NCBI GenBank assembly: GCA_025449115.1
Contig: JAHLKC010000153.1
Coordinates: 1 to 64,000, forward strand
Direction: 5' to 3'
Source of the DNA: Chytridium lagenaria
Taxonomy: Eukaryota > Chytridiomycota > Chytridiomycetes > Chytridiales > Chytridiaceae
Length of the DNA stretch: 64,000 nt
Below, piece by piece: positions 21,216 through 32,599 of this stretch. The notes below the pieces were generated by a model. That model was given only the letters and a program-made list of their open reading frames with translations. It was not told the origin of the DNA and searched no databases. The first letter of the stretch is position 1. Every line of letters starts with the position of its first letter. The position numbers and the translations under genes were made by a program.

Positions 21216-21580
21216 ACCTTCTTTTTTCGGCGTCATTGAATGGCGGGGTGGAGATGGAGAGCCTTTTGTGTAATGGGGTTTGACATTAACGATGAAGACA
21301 TGCACCGCTTTGATGTTGTGCATGGATGCGCAGTTTTTGGAGTTTGGAAAAGCGGGCATTGTATCCGTGGCGTTGCGTTGAATGGTGGGGTTTATATGAA
21401 CAATGAACGCGTTCATGCAGGCGCTTGAAAGGTATAGGATTTTACATGGCTTGACATGGTATTTCGATGTCTTGACATTTATGTTGCGTTTTTTCGATGA
21501 ATGCGTCATACAATGCAGCCATACACTCCACTCCCCATCCTATAAAGACGTAACGACCATTCATCATTTCGGGCCTCCAA
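21216..21580. other. Spacer between two tandem arrays
   Basis: No convincing gene on either strand; short open frames lack any recognisable motif. Confidence 0.4.
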
Positions 21581-24400
21581 AAACAACACCGGATGTTGAT
21601 TAAGCAGGGGGGGGCGACACGCAAAGCAACTTTGAAACATCCCAACATCACAGCGTTGGCAGTGGTTATTGTCACCCTTTTTTTTCCGCAGTCATGTCTG
21701 GGTGCTGTGTTTTTCCATACCGTGTTTTGAAACGTTTGAAACTGTTTCATATTCGCAGGATATGATATTGGGCGTTGTTTTTTGATGCGTCATTGTTACT
21801 ATGCAGCCATGATGGTTCCTCCGCGCCGATTCCAACGATCCATGCATGAGCGTTCAACATCCCCCAACCTCCCAGGACGTAACGACCATATCGGGGGTCA
21901 CCAAAAAAAACACCTGATTTAAATGATGAAACAGGACACGCAAAACCATCCCAACATCACAGCGTTGACGGTGGTCATCGTCACCCTTCTTTTTCATGCC
22001 TGGATACTGCGTTCCTCCATACCGTGTTTTGAAACGTTTGAAACTGTTTCATATTCGCAGTATATGATATTGGGCGTTGTTTTTGATGCGTCATAGTTAC
22101 TATGCAGCCATGATGGTTCCTCCGCGCCGATTCCAACGATCCATGCATGAGCGTTCAACATCCCCCAACTCCCAGGACGTAACGACCATTCGGGGGTCAC
22201 AAAAAAAAACACCTGATTAAATTATGAAACAGGACACGAAAACCATCCCAACATCACAGCGTTGACGGTGGTCATCGTCACCCTTATTTTCATGCCTGGA
22301 TACTGCGTTCCTCCATACCGTGTTTTGAAACGTTTGAAACTGTTTCATATTCGCAGGACATGATATTGGCGTTGTTTTTTGATGCGTCATAGTTACTATG
22401 CAGCCATGATGGTTCCTCCACGCCGATTCCAACGATCCATGCATGAGCGTTCAACATCCCCCAACCTCCCAGGACGTAACGACCATATCGGGGGTCACCA
22501 AAAAAAACACCTGATTTAAATTATGAAACAGGACACGCAAAACCATCTTGGAAACATCCAACATCACAGCGTTGGCAGTGGTCATCGTCACCCCTTCTTT
22601 TCATGCCTGGATACTGCGTTCCTCCATACCGTGTTTTGAAACGTTTGAAACCGTTTCATATTCGCAGTATATGATATTGGGCGTTGTTTTTGATGCGTCA
22701 TAGTTACTATGCAGCCATGATGGTTCCTCCGCGCCGATTCCAACGATCCATGCATGAGCGTTCAACATCCCCAACCTCCCAGGACGTAACGACCATATCG
22801 GGGGTCACCAAAAAAAACACCTGATTTAAATTATGAAACAGGACACGCAAAACCATCTTGGAAACATCCCAACATCACAGCGTTGGCAGTGGTCATCGTC
22901 ACCCTTCTTTTCATGCCTGGATACTGCGTTCCTCCATACCGTGTTTTGAAACGTTTGAAACCGTTCATATTCGCAGTATATGATATTGGGCGTTGTTTTT
23001 GATGCGTCATAGTTACTATGCAGCCATGATGGTTCCTCCGCGCCGATTCCAACGATCCATGCATGAGCGTTCAACATCCCCCAACCTCCCAGGACGTAAC
23101 GACCATATCGGGGTCACAAAAAAACACCTGATTTAATTATGAAACAGGACACGCAAAAACCATCTTGGAAACATCCCAACATCACAGCGTTGCAGTGGTC
23201 ATCGTCACCCTTCTTTTCATGCCTGGATACTGCGTTCCTCCATACCGTGTTTTGAAACGTTTGAAACCGTTTCATATTCGCAGTATATGATATTGGGCGT
23301 TGTTTTTGATGCGTCATAGTTACTATGCAGCCATGATGGTTCCTCCGCGCCGATTCCAACGATCCATGCATGAGCGTTCAACATCCCAACCTCCCAGGAC
23401 GTAACGACCATATCGGGGTCACCAAAAAAACACCTGATTTAAATTATGAAACAGGACACGCAAAACCATCTTGGAAACATCCCAACATCACAGCGTTGCA
23501 GTGGTCATCGTCACCCTTCTTTTCATGCCTGGATACTGCGTTCCTCCATACCGTGTTTTGAAACGTTTGAAACTGTTTCATATTCGCAGTATATGATATT
23601 GGGCGTTGTTTTTATGCGTCATAGTTACTATGCAGCCATGATGGTTCCTCCGCGCCGATTCCAACGATCCATGCATGAGCGTTCAACATCCCCCAACCTC
23701 CCACGACCATATTCGGGGGTCACAAAAAACATACCTGATTTAAATGATGAAACAGGACACGAAAACCATCCCAACATCACAGGCGTTGACGGTGGTCATC
23801 GTCACCCTTCTTTTCATGCCTGGATACTGCGTTCTCCATACCGTGTAACGTTGAAACTGTTTTCATATTCGCAGTATATGATATTGGGCGTTGTTTTTGA
23901 TGCGTCATAGTTACTATGCAGCCATGATGGTTTCCTCCGCGCCGATTCCAACGATCCATGCATGAGCGTTCAACCTCCCAGGACGTAACGACCATATCGG
24001 GGGTCACCAAAAAAAACACCTGATTTAAATTATGAAACAGGACACGCAAAACCATCTTGGAAACATCCCAACATCACAGGCGTTGACGGTGGTCATCGTC
24101 ACCCTTCTTTTCATGCTACTGCGTTCCTCGATACCGTGTTTTGAAACGTTCGAAACCGTTTCGTATTCGCAGTATATGATATTGGCGTTGTCTTTGATGC
24201 GTCATAGTTACTATGCAGCCATGATGGTTCCTCCGCGCCGATTCCAACGATCCATGCGAGAAAAAAAAACGTTCACCATTCCCCATATTTTAAAACGTAA
24301 CGACCATATATTTATATCGCAGGCCCTCAAAATCAACACCGGATCTAGATAAGCATGGGGACGACACGCAAGATAACATCACAGCGTCTACTGTGATCAT
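21580..24400. repeat. 300-bp satellite array, nine copies
   Basis: The marker ATGCAGCCATGATGGTTCC recurs at 21801, 22102, 22398, 22709, 23018, 23325, 23630, 23916 and 24213, spacing 286-311 bp. Units contain CATCACAGCGTTG, GTGGTCATCGTCACCCTTC, TACTGCGTTCCTCCATACCG, TTTTGAAACGTTTGAAAC, ATATGATATTGGGCG and GGACGTAACGACCATATCGG. Internal copies are very similar, differing mainly by single-base indels. The two edges carry a different variant that matches between the edges (CAACACCGGAT, then GGGG and CGACACGCAA), while internal units have AAACACCTGATTTAAAT. Minus-strand frames of 60-85 codons recur but are broken differently in each copy. Confidence 0.9.
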
Positions 24401-24459
24401 TGTCACCCTTCTTTTCTGCGTTCGTCATGTGGGGTCTGTGTTTCCACATCCGTATATCA

Positions 24460-24984
24460 TGATTCTATGTCTTGTGCGAGCTTGACGATTCGATATGGTG
24501 GTGGACCTGTTGCAGCTTTGTCTAACGTGTATTTGAGGGTGGATGCGCGGGAGACGGTGGATCATCGGGTTGGAGATTGTGGAGGGGGAGGGGGAGGTTT
24601 ATGTAGCCTGGAATGATGTTGAGGGATGCCGGGGTGGCGCGGTAGTTTGATGGGGAAGGAGGGTCGGGTTTTCATTATGCAGCCTGATAGAATTTTGAGG
24701 GATCTGGGTGAGGCTTCTTTGATGATGGGGAGGGAAATAAAGTGAGGGTTGGGTTTTTGCGGGGGGAGGTGAGTCGGGTGAGGAAGGAGATGAGGGAAGA
24801 GGTAGTCCTGAGATGAGGAACTTTGAGGGAAGAGGGGTGCTGGAACTGAATTAAGATAGGGGGTTGGGATGAAGAGTTGAGTTGCGAAAGTGAGAGAGAA
24901 GAGGTCATTGTTGTGGGGTTGGTACGAGATGAGGGGTGTGTTGAAAGCAAGTGAGTAAGGCCCATGTTGATGCGAAATTGTCAA
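24460..24984 (-). CDS. Hypothetical protein, unresolved model
   Basis: A minus-strand coding signal of unknown function. Codons stay open over about 500 bases only when two frames are combined, and the end reads STLKYTLDKAATGPPPYRIV followed by KLAQDIES and a stop at about 24460. Upstream parts (LISYQPHNNDLFSLTFATQL, KEASPRSLKILSGCIMK) look protein-like but match no family I know. The gene lies head to head with the F-box gene and next to the satellite array. It could be a real gene with one or two sequence errors, or a decayed one. Confidence 0.3.
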
Positions 24985-25083
24985 CCTTCAAATAAATAAA
25001 TACATAAATAAATAAGTGTGGATTACATGTCACCATTTAAACAAACCCCAACCATCAATCCACACCAAAAAAAATCCCCCTCA

Positions 25084-27900
25084 TGACCCATCCTCCTCCC
25101 CTCCCCTCCTCCCTGAACTCCTCAACCGCATCCTCTACTTCCTCTCCACCTCCGACCTCCGCACCATCTCCCTCGTCTCCACATCATGGTACACCCTCGC
25201 CCAGACCATCCAGAAACGCCGGCACGCCACCTTGTTGCATTGTGTTTTGGTGATGGTCGGGGGGATTATGGGGCTGTTGGGGGGTGGATTGTCGAGGTGG
25301 AGTCTTTTGGGGGGGCGGTGGAGATGGCGATGAGGGTTTGTGGGGAGTTGGCGGGGGTGGACAATGAGTCGGGGGGGGTGGTGGAGGCGTTTGAGGATGC
25401 GATGGTGAGGTTTTTTGGAGTGTTGTTGTTTGGACGGGTGAATTTGACGAGGTTCTTATCGGAACTTTTTTTTTTTTTTTTGATTGCGTTCGGATGGTTG
25501 ACCTTGTCGAGTTCACTTTTTTTCTCCTTTCTTAGTTTTTTTATGGCGTTTCTGTATTGGAAATTATCGAGTTCCGTCTTTTTTTTTATCACAACGGGAA
25601 ATCGCAATCTTATTGCGTTCTGTATCCGATGGTTGAACTTGACGGGGTTTTCTTTTTTTTAACGGGATTTCCTTTTTTTTATTGCGTTCTGCATCGGATG
25701 GTTGAAGTTGACGAGTTTTTCTTTTGTACCGGGATTTCCTTTTTTTTATTGCGTTCTGTATCGGATGGTTGAAGTTGAAGAGTTACTTTTTTTTCTTTCA
25801 TAACGGAATATGTTTTATTGCGTTCTGTGTCGGACGATTGGACTTGACGAGTTTCCTTTTTTTCGTTCACAACGAACTTTACCTTTATTTTTATTGCGTT
25901 CTGTATCGGATGGTTTTACTTGAAGAGTTCCCCTTTTTTTTCCACACTGGGACTCCATTTTTTTCATTCCGTTCTGTGTGGGATGGTTTAGTTTGACGAG
26001 TTCCTTTTTTGCGTTCCGTATGAGATGATTGAACTTGACGAGTTCCCTTTTTTCTTTCAAACCGGGCTTTCCTTTCTTTTCATTCCATTCTGTATCAGAC
26101 GGTCGAACTTACCGAGTCCCCTTATTAACCCTGCGCAGACGGACTTTCATACCACACAACCACCCAAAAGGACATTTACGCACCACACCCCAACACCTAC
26201 CGTCTCGTCCCCGTCGTCCTCTATTGTTCAGACCTTCTCCTCATCGAAGGTACTCAAGTCCTCCATAAATTCACCCCTCAAACCCCTTCTGCTCTCCACA
26301 TCTTCACCCGGTCCATCGACGATAACCTTGTTAAAGCCGTTGTCACCCTTAACACGCGGCGATGCCGTGATGGAGTGATGATGCGGGCTACGGTGCGGCG
26401 GGTGGGGGGTAAGCGGGGTGGAGTATTGGGGGAGCGTGAGGCGGGGTATTTTTTGGATGATTTTGTGGGGGTTTTTGATGTTGAGGAGGGGGAGGAGGTG
26501 GAGAGGAGAGTTGGGGGATTGATTGGGGAGGGGGGGGGACGCGGGGGGGTTGCGGAGGAGGGGGATGAGGCGGAGGGGGATGACGTGGAGGGAGTTGAGG
26601 TGGAGGGGGATGAGGAGGAGGGGGGATGCGGAGGACGGGGTTGAGGGGGAGGGGGTTGAGGTGGACGAGGAGGAAGTGAATCCAAGTCAGCAGGTTGTTG
26701 TTAAAAAAGAGGTAGGGCATAGAGTCAATATCACCCTCTTTTTCTCCCGTTTTTGCGACTTTTACGATGGCCTTTTTTTTCTTTTAAACCCCACCTTTTT
26801 TATATCACAATGCTTTATTTTTATTTTTAAGCCCTTTGTTATTAAACAATGCTTCTTATTTTCTATCTAGAATATTCCTTCAGTTATTCTTTTCTTTTTC
26901 TTTTCTTTGTGGACTATGCTTTTTCCTTTTCTTTTTTTTGACTTCTTTCCCTTTCTCTCTTTTTTTCAAAAAACCATGCTTTTTGTTTTTTCTTCTTTAA
27001 CCGTGCTTCTTCTCGGGGTATTCACAATAGAGTCTTCAAGTTGACGCCTTTTACGTTTGCGATACGTGGCTTGCGGGTGTTGAGAGACGGTCTACGTATG
27101 GTGTGAGAGGGATACATGGACCCGTGTATCCGCGTCAAAAGTGGGCCAAATTGAAAGCGAATTGTCGAAAGACAGGGTTTGATATTGATGGACTTGATAG
27201 AGAACATGAACCAATGTACTATATTAGAAAGTTTTTGTTTTTGGATGATCCCACTGGATGGTTTCTTGTTGGGGCTTTATGGTTTATCGCGATTATATGT
27301 GTTCAAAAGGTATGGGGGTGTTGTTTTTTGTTTTTTTTTCCCGGGTGGTAACGCCTTTTTTGTTATGGGTAGCTATCGTATTTCTTGATAAAAGGTATGT
27401 AGTTCCGTTACATTTGCCCAAATTTCATGAGTCTTTTATTTACTTTCCAAAAAAAAAAAGATTTTCGCAACAAAATGGAACAAGTCAGAATCATTGCCCA
27501 TATGTCATTCTCCCCTACCGCCCGTCACGCCGTCCTCACCAAAATCCGCACAAAAGCCTGTTCAAGTCTTTTAGATATCCCATTTGGTCAAGAGTACGAC
27601 CGACTTTTCCCCCCACTATTTAACCACACGCGTTTTAGGTACGTCCGCCTCATAGGTTACAAAGGCGACCTTGCGATAGTTGAGGAGGTTTTTGAACATG
27701 TCTGTCGAACGGAACATGTGCACAACCCGAGTAGTCTTCAATATGATGAGGTTGGGAAAATGTTGAACGCCAAGAGGCTTTGTGCATTGATTTTGAATAG
27801 ACCGGTGCCCGTGGATTGTAAAGGTGGTTGTCCTGATGATAGGGATGGAGAGAATGAGATGGTGAAGTATGGGTGGTCTACAAAGTTGTATGTTGGGTAG
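25084..27900 (+). CDS. F-box protein with minisatellite intron and C-terminal membrane-like helix
   Basis: An F-box (LLPELLNRILYFLSTSDLRT, then ISLVSTSWYTLA) near the N-terminus would link the protein to Skp1-Cullin ubiquitin ligases. The ATG at 25084 is one frame off and needs a one-base change in a C run. Next comes LCFGDGRGDYGAVGGWIVEV and a Val/Glu-rich segment, then a large intron (about 25436-26098) that is a minisatellite. Coding resumes with DIYAPHPNTYRLVPVVLYCS and VVTLNTRRCRDGVMMRATVR, then an acidic Gly/Glu-rich stretch. An intron 26712-27030 leads in frame to VDAFYVCDTWLAGVERRSTY and a hydrophobic helix (WFLVGALWFIAIICV). A 22-nt exon (27373-27394) links in frame to FRNKMEQVRIIAHMSFSP and the C-terminus. 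The function beyond the F-box is unknown. That all parts form one gene rests on phase-matched junctions. Confidence 0.55.
25434..26105. repeat. 70-bp minisatellite filling an F-box gene intron
   Basis: About ten copies of a unit TTTTATTGCGTTCTGTATCGGATGG plus TTGAACTTGACGAGTTCC and a T run; marker positions 25484, 25543, 25613, 25682, 25749, 25818, 25893, 25967, 26009 and 26082. The first copy overlaps the probable 5' splice site (CGGGTGAATTTGACGAGG) and the last overlaps the 3' end, so the whole intron looks like an amplified unit. Confidence 0.82.
26712..27030 (+). other. T/C-rich intron of the F-box gene
   Basis: Strong pyrimidine bias (CTTTTTTCTTTT-like) between phase-matched exons; no other content seen. 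Confidence 0.5.
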
Positions 27901-28482
27901 ACGGTGTATGTTGTATTTTTAGGAAGCGGGGGTTGAAAGGATTTTGTTTTTCTGTTTTTGTTTTTTGAGCATTGGGACATGTTAAGCGTTCATGTTTTTT
28001 GAGTTTGAGCATATGTGTTTACCTGTAGATGGGATATTGATTTCTATAATTGGATTACGTACAGTTTTACAGAAAACATCGGTAGCATAAAATGACAAGT
28101 ATCAGCATCCGTCACCTGCTGAACGCTATTCGTTTTAAACAGAAAAGTTATTGACAATGGAAAATGAGTAGCTTTTGTTGTTCGATACGCGTGCATACGC
28201 GTATTCAAAAGAACAAATGGGAGGCGAAACAGCGAAAGAAAACAAGGAATCATTTCCACTTGATCATTTAAAAATATCCACTTAAAAAACCGCTAAACTA
28301 GTCTCTGGATTATACATAAAAAAAAAAGAAAAAAAAGAAGGAGAAAAAGTAGGTCCTAATAAGTAGCCCGCCTTTTATTTAGTCATTCCATTCAACATCC
28401 ATAAAAACAAGTTTGTCAACTCTCAGCCCTAAATAGGGCGATCAGAATTGTCTGTCCTACCTTTTCGTCTCAACTAATCAGC
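27901..28482. other. Intergenic, probable eL37 promoter
   Basis: 3' flank of the F-box gene and 5' flank of the ribosomal protein gene. A pyrimidine-rich stretch (CTGTCCTACCTTTTCGTCTC) directly precedes the eL37 start, as is usual at ribosomal protein genes. No other gene seen. Confidence 0.45.
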
Positions 28483-29198
28483 ATGGTGCGTCGCTAGAGG
28501 ACGACTGACCGTCATCATCACAGTCCTATCCATCCCATCCCATCCCATCGCATCCGTTACATCTGAATGGAGAAGAGCTGACAGGAAGAGAAGAGTCTGG
28601 ATTCTAGGGGAGGGGAGAGATGCTTGCTGAAGGATGAGATTGATCGGATTTTTAAGGACAAGGACTCGGATCATATATCAACCTCTACCAGAAACCAATG
28701 TCTCCATAAACCGACCAAACAAAAAGACTGCGGACAACAAAGGACGCCAAGAGGACTCTGTTAGACGATGTGACGGATGCGATGGAATCATTGGGAGAGG
28801 CTGAATCCATGCCAGTTTTTACATTGCGTTAAGAGAACAATCGTTGTGAGTGCTAACGGACCCATACCCAAAACAGACCAAGGGTACTCAAGCCTTCGGT
28901 AAGCGCCACACCAAGTCGCACACTCTCTGCCGTCGTTGCGGTAGCCGGTCTTTCCACAACCAGAAGAAGACCTGCGCTCAATGCGGGTACCCCGCCGCCA
29001 AGATCCGTCACTGTGAGTTTATTTTTTGAACCGTGAAAGATGACGACTCATCATGTATTTATAGTCGAGTGGTCCGAGAAGGGCAAGCGTAGAAAGACCA
29101 CTGGATCCGGACGCACCCGTTACCTCAAGAACGTGGCTAGGAGGTTCAAGAACGGATTCAGGGAGGGTACCCAGGCCAAGAAGAACGTTGCCAACTAA
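28483..29198 (+). CDS. RPL37: 60S ribosomal protein eL37
   Basis: Component of the large ribosomal subunit that binds 5.8S/25S rRNA through a C4 zinc ribbon. Exon 1 is only the start codon (28483-28485); a 391-nt intron (GTGCGT...AACAG) follows; exon 2 is 28877-29012 and exon 3 is 29065-29198. The 90-residue product begins [20 protein letters not shown], has zinc ligands in LCRRC and CAQCG, continues [20 protein letters not shown] and ends in a basic tail ([10 protein letters not shown]). Length and sequence match the family throughout, with no frame break. An intron right after the ATG is common in fungal ribosomal protein genes and can hold regulatory sequence. Codon use is that of a highly expressed gene. 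Confidence 0.96.
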
Positions 29199-29594
29199 AT
29201 TCGATCACCTCTGTGTTTGAGTTTGGGTAAGGTGGATCTAAACGGAGATTTTGGGGGGCAATCAAAATGCGGGATCATCGTTGAAGTCTCGCCCCTCTTT
29301 TTTCCTTTCTTCGTACTTGTTTTTTGATGAAGGAAGGGAGAATGATGGAAATACACACGGAAACGTTGTAAATTTCAAGGAAACTCGGTTGTTTTTTCCC
29401 CGTCTTTGGCGCTGTGATGCTTTTTTTTATCGGTTTGGAATTGGGCCTTTCTGGACTCGAACGGTTTCATTATTAGGTCGAGGATGGAAACTTTCGTGTT
29501 TGTTTATGGCGGATATTACATTGGTTGACGGGGTTTGGGTTGGGATTAAATAAGGGATTGGGGTGAAGGGACGTCTCTTTGAGAATCGGTGGTC
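29199..29594. other. Shared 3' region of convergent eL37 and FAM32A genes
   Basis: 3' UTRs of two convergent genes. No further gene; an open frame at 29251-29553 has no recognisable content. Confidence 0.5.
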
Positions 29595-30113
29595 TTATCC
29601 AGGTCCAACTTTCGGGATATCGTGGTGCTCTGACAGCGACGCCAGGTAATTATTAAAGTCCTAGAAGACAATGACGAAACACCATCAGCGTTTCAACCGA
29701 CGATCCACAAAAAAAAAAACAAATAACATACCGCCACTCTCTCCTTATGTGACTTTTGCGCAATCTTTGCCGCCTTTTCCTCTTGCTATAACCATCACCC
29801 AACAACGAAAGAAGAAAAAAGAAGAAAAGCCATCAGCATTCCGCCACTAAACGCCTCCCCCTCCTCCTTACCCTCTTTTTGCGTGTCTCCTCAAACCTCA
29901 GCTCGGCGGGTGTCAATGTCCGACCTGATGATTGTACCTCCTTCTTCTCAGGAGGAGCCTCCAAAGCCTTTTCGATCGATTCTTTAGATTTCTTGCTCTT
30001 CTTTTTTCTATGAGTTCTTGTTAGAATGGAGGTTGAGATGGATGATGCTACTTTTGGACACCAAAGCCTTTGAGCTTTAGAGACCCGCCTGTAAAGTTCT
30101 CGTAGTCGCCCAT
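29595..30113 (-). CDS. FAM32A-like protein (spliceosome-associated)
   Basis: FAM32A is a small conserved protein found at the catalytic spliceosome in animals, where it helps exon ligation. Four exons (30113-30052, 30007-29872, 29785-29732, 29660-29595) give about 105 residues. Seen in order: YENFTGGSLKLKGFGVQKKK, a Lys/Ser/Glu-rich middle, RTLTPAELRFEETRKKRQEE, KIAQKSHKERVADFNNYL and the signature SEHHDIPKVGPG end. Length and all blocks match the family. Introns are 44-86 nt with good GT-AG ends; the one at 30008-30051 has a CTAAC branch site. The start is the ATG at 30111-30113, before the conserved YENF block; the longer upstream open frame is not used. Nuclear location is expected. Confidence 0.9.
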
Positions 30114-30990
30114 CGAGAGGTGGGGGTAACGTTTTGAAAGTTCGAGAAATTGACAAACGGACTTGTGAAGACATACCTATCATGGTTTGTGAAGGAATGC
30201 AAGGTTGATAGGTCGTATAAAACGCAACAATAATACGATACCATGCCACTCATGCGACGAGAGATGATGGAGATGGATATAGATGTTGGGCTATTGGAGT
30301 GTAAGGAGATTCGAACAATCTGTTAGGTCAACCATTATATTCCTGCAGAAGTTTGGATGTTCATGCTATGGTGAGTAGGCTTTTCCTGGCTCATCATTTA
30401 CTCAAACCTGCGGCCCCCTTTGTTTCCCCCGATATATCGGACTGCTCAACTTTATGTAAACGTTTTTAGACTTTGGCCAAAAAAAACAAACACCACTCTT
30501 TTTGTCGACTCTAAACAATAAACCACATATTAAATACCAGGATGAATCAAGTGTATTATGAGTGAGGTTCTTGAATCAAAACAAAAAAAAGTCACGCAGA
30601 AGTGACTACGTACAATATGATGAGTTTGTTGGATAGCCTCTAGCCATAACGTTTTTGCCAATGGGCAACGACGTTGTAATTATATCGCTTACTTTTTCTT
30701 CATTTACATGTATCTGCAGACAATCTGGATTGAGCAATTGAACAATAAACTACTGACAATAAGGGTTATACTCTCCACATAAAAAAAATAAGAGTGCATA
30801 AAAAAGTTAAGAGTGCAAAAAGAACAAAAAAAAAAAGGGTTAGAATGGCATTATAAAATGGAAAAAGGCTAAATTACTACGCTAATATATTCTCTGTCAT
30901 CGCAATCGGATAACGCTATCGCAAAAAAAAAATAAAAAAAATATGCACTGCTAAAACCTTTTTTAAAGCATAATATATCCAATCCCCATT
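30114..30990. other. Intergenic, promoter of FAM32A and 3' region of the SR gene
   Basis: AT-rich with several A runs. I see no gene or RNA gene. Confidence 0.45.
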
Positions 30991-32168
30991 TTAATCTGAT
31001 ACCTCCCCATCCTCACTTTCAGCACCGGGTTTCTCAGCCTTCAACAATGTTGGCAAACCCTTACTCGCCCCTTTCCTAGCATCACTCCCACTCACCACTG
31101 CAGGACTTTTCGGTTTCTCCACCTTCTCAACAATCGACGAATACTCCAACAACAAATCATCAAACGCTGATCCCGACGTTGTCGTCGCTGTCATCGTCGT
31201 CCTGCTTTGCGGTAACCCACGATTCTCATGTGCCGTGTATCCACCACTACGAGCCCCATCTAGATCTTGCCACCATGGTGTTCCCTTTTTAACGGGTTCG
31301 GGGACGCGTGCTCGTGATACTTGGATGCATTCACCCAATACATATGTTCCGTCTAGCTCGGTGATGGCGCGGTCGGCGGATTCGGATGCGGCGAATGTGA
31401 TGAACCCGTATCGAGATCTAACCAAACAAAAAGTATTATGTAAGCACTTAAAATAAACGAGTATTTACGCATAATATAAAATATAGAGAAAGAGGTTCTG
31501 AAAAGGCCAATATAACAAAAATAAAGTGGGACCATACGTACGGTTTATGCAAAAACAACTTTATCCCAGAAACCTTCCCAACCTTTTCAAAATGTTCCCG
31601 AAGGTCATAATGCGTCACCCCAAACGGAAGATCAGTGACATGCACTGATTTCTTATAAAACCCATCCCCTCTCACAGGTGACCCACCATCCCCCCTCCCA
31701 GGAGATCTCACCCGTTCATTATCATACCGATGTCTCGACCTCCATCCCCGATCCTCACTCAAACTCCTACTGCGACTCCGTCTCCGTCCCCTCCAATCAT
31801 CATACCGACTCCTCGCCCTTGAATCCGTAGAGTACTCTGACAACCGGTCATCACCATCTTCCGGTTTAACCTCCTTCCGACGTCGCTTGACCCGCCCAAA
31901 CTCATCAAGCGATGCATTTGAGCATAACGACACTGACCGGCGTCTTCTTTGGCGATGAGGGGATTGAGATGATGGAGCTGTGCGGGACACCCCTCGAGAG
32001 GGCCTTTCCGTATCATTGTCGGACATGTCCGCCGAATGTTCGTTCATCTGTTCCATAAATAAACCAGAGACATCAGATATACGTTACTGGAAGATCCGGT
32101 AAACGTACCTTTCTATCGGTTGCGTGGGTTGACCGCCCTTGTTCCAATGTGCGCTCGTCCTGGGTCAT
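30991..32168 (-). CDS. SR-like RNA-binding protein with one RRM
   Basis: Probable splicing regulator of the Tra2/RNPS1 sort. Three exons (32168-32109, 32047-31542, 31417-30991) give 330 residues with phase-matched junctions. An N-terminal Arg/Ser-rich region (SRARSRYDDWRGRRRSRSRS) is followed by an RRM: RNP2 in SVHVTDLPFGVTHYDLREHF and RNP1 in RYGFITFAASESADRAITEL, then LGECIQVSRARVP. The C-terminus has Ser/Thr-rich linkers and an acidic end (ESEDGEVSD). The start is the ATG at 32166-32168, whose 20 codons splice in frame onto MNEHSADMSDND. Nuclear speckle-type location is expected. The exact orthologue is not clear from sequence alone. Confidence 0.82.
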
Positions 32169-32598
32169 GAAGTTGAGGAAAGGCGGAAACGGGCCAAACG
32201 AAGTCTACGGATAAAGATGGAAAGCTTGTTACAAGGCGGTAAGAGGGGGCTTGGGGTGCTGATACTTCAATGGAGAGCGGGGAGAAGTGGGGTGATGTGG
32301 TAGAGAAGGGACTGGAGGGAAGTGACGATTGATGGGGGTGGTTTGGGACTACCTCGGCTCTTGAGGCATAAAAGATTTATCAAATTTTAAAGGACGAAAA
32401 AAAAAAAAAAAAAAAAAGGTTTGGTTTCAAACTTTTTTTTATTTTTAGGGCAGATCGAAAGTGTTGACAGCAAAAACGGCATCACCAAGTAAACAAGTAC
32501 CGCATATTCGTAAAAGTGCACGCGCCGATAACGCTGAATGTGAGGAACATTACGTCGGTAAAACGATATCAGATTCCAAAACCGTCCAATCATTATAT
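32169..32598. other. Intergenic, SR gene promoter and RTEL1 3' region
   Basis: Contains a 19-20 nt A run near 32398 and no recognisable gene. Confidence 0.45.
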
Positions 32599-32599
32599 T

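Noticed and set aside
21600..24360. Repeated 60-85 codon minus-strand frames in the 300-bp satellite
   Set aside because: Each copy is broken at a different place by single-base indels and the translated blocks match no family; they look incidental.
27461..27900. An independent 142-residue gene starting at ATG 27475
   Set aside because: Phase-matched splicing through the 22-nt exon links it to the F-box gene; still possible if transcripts show otherwise.
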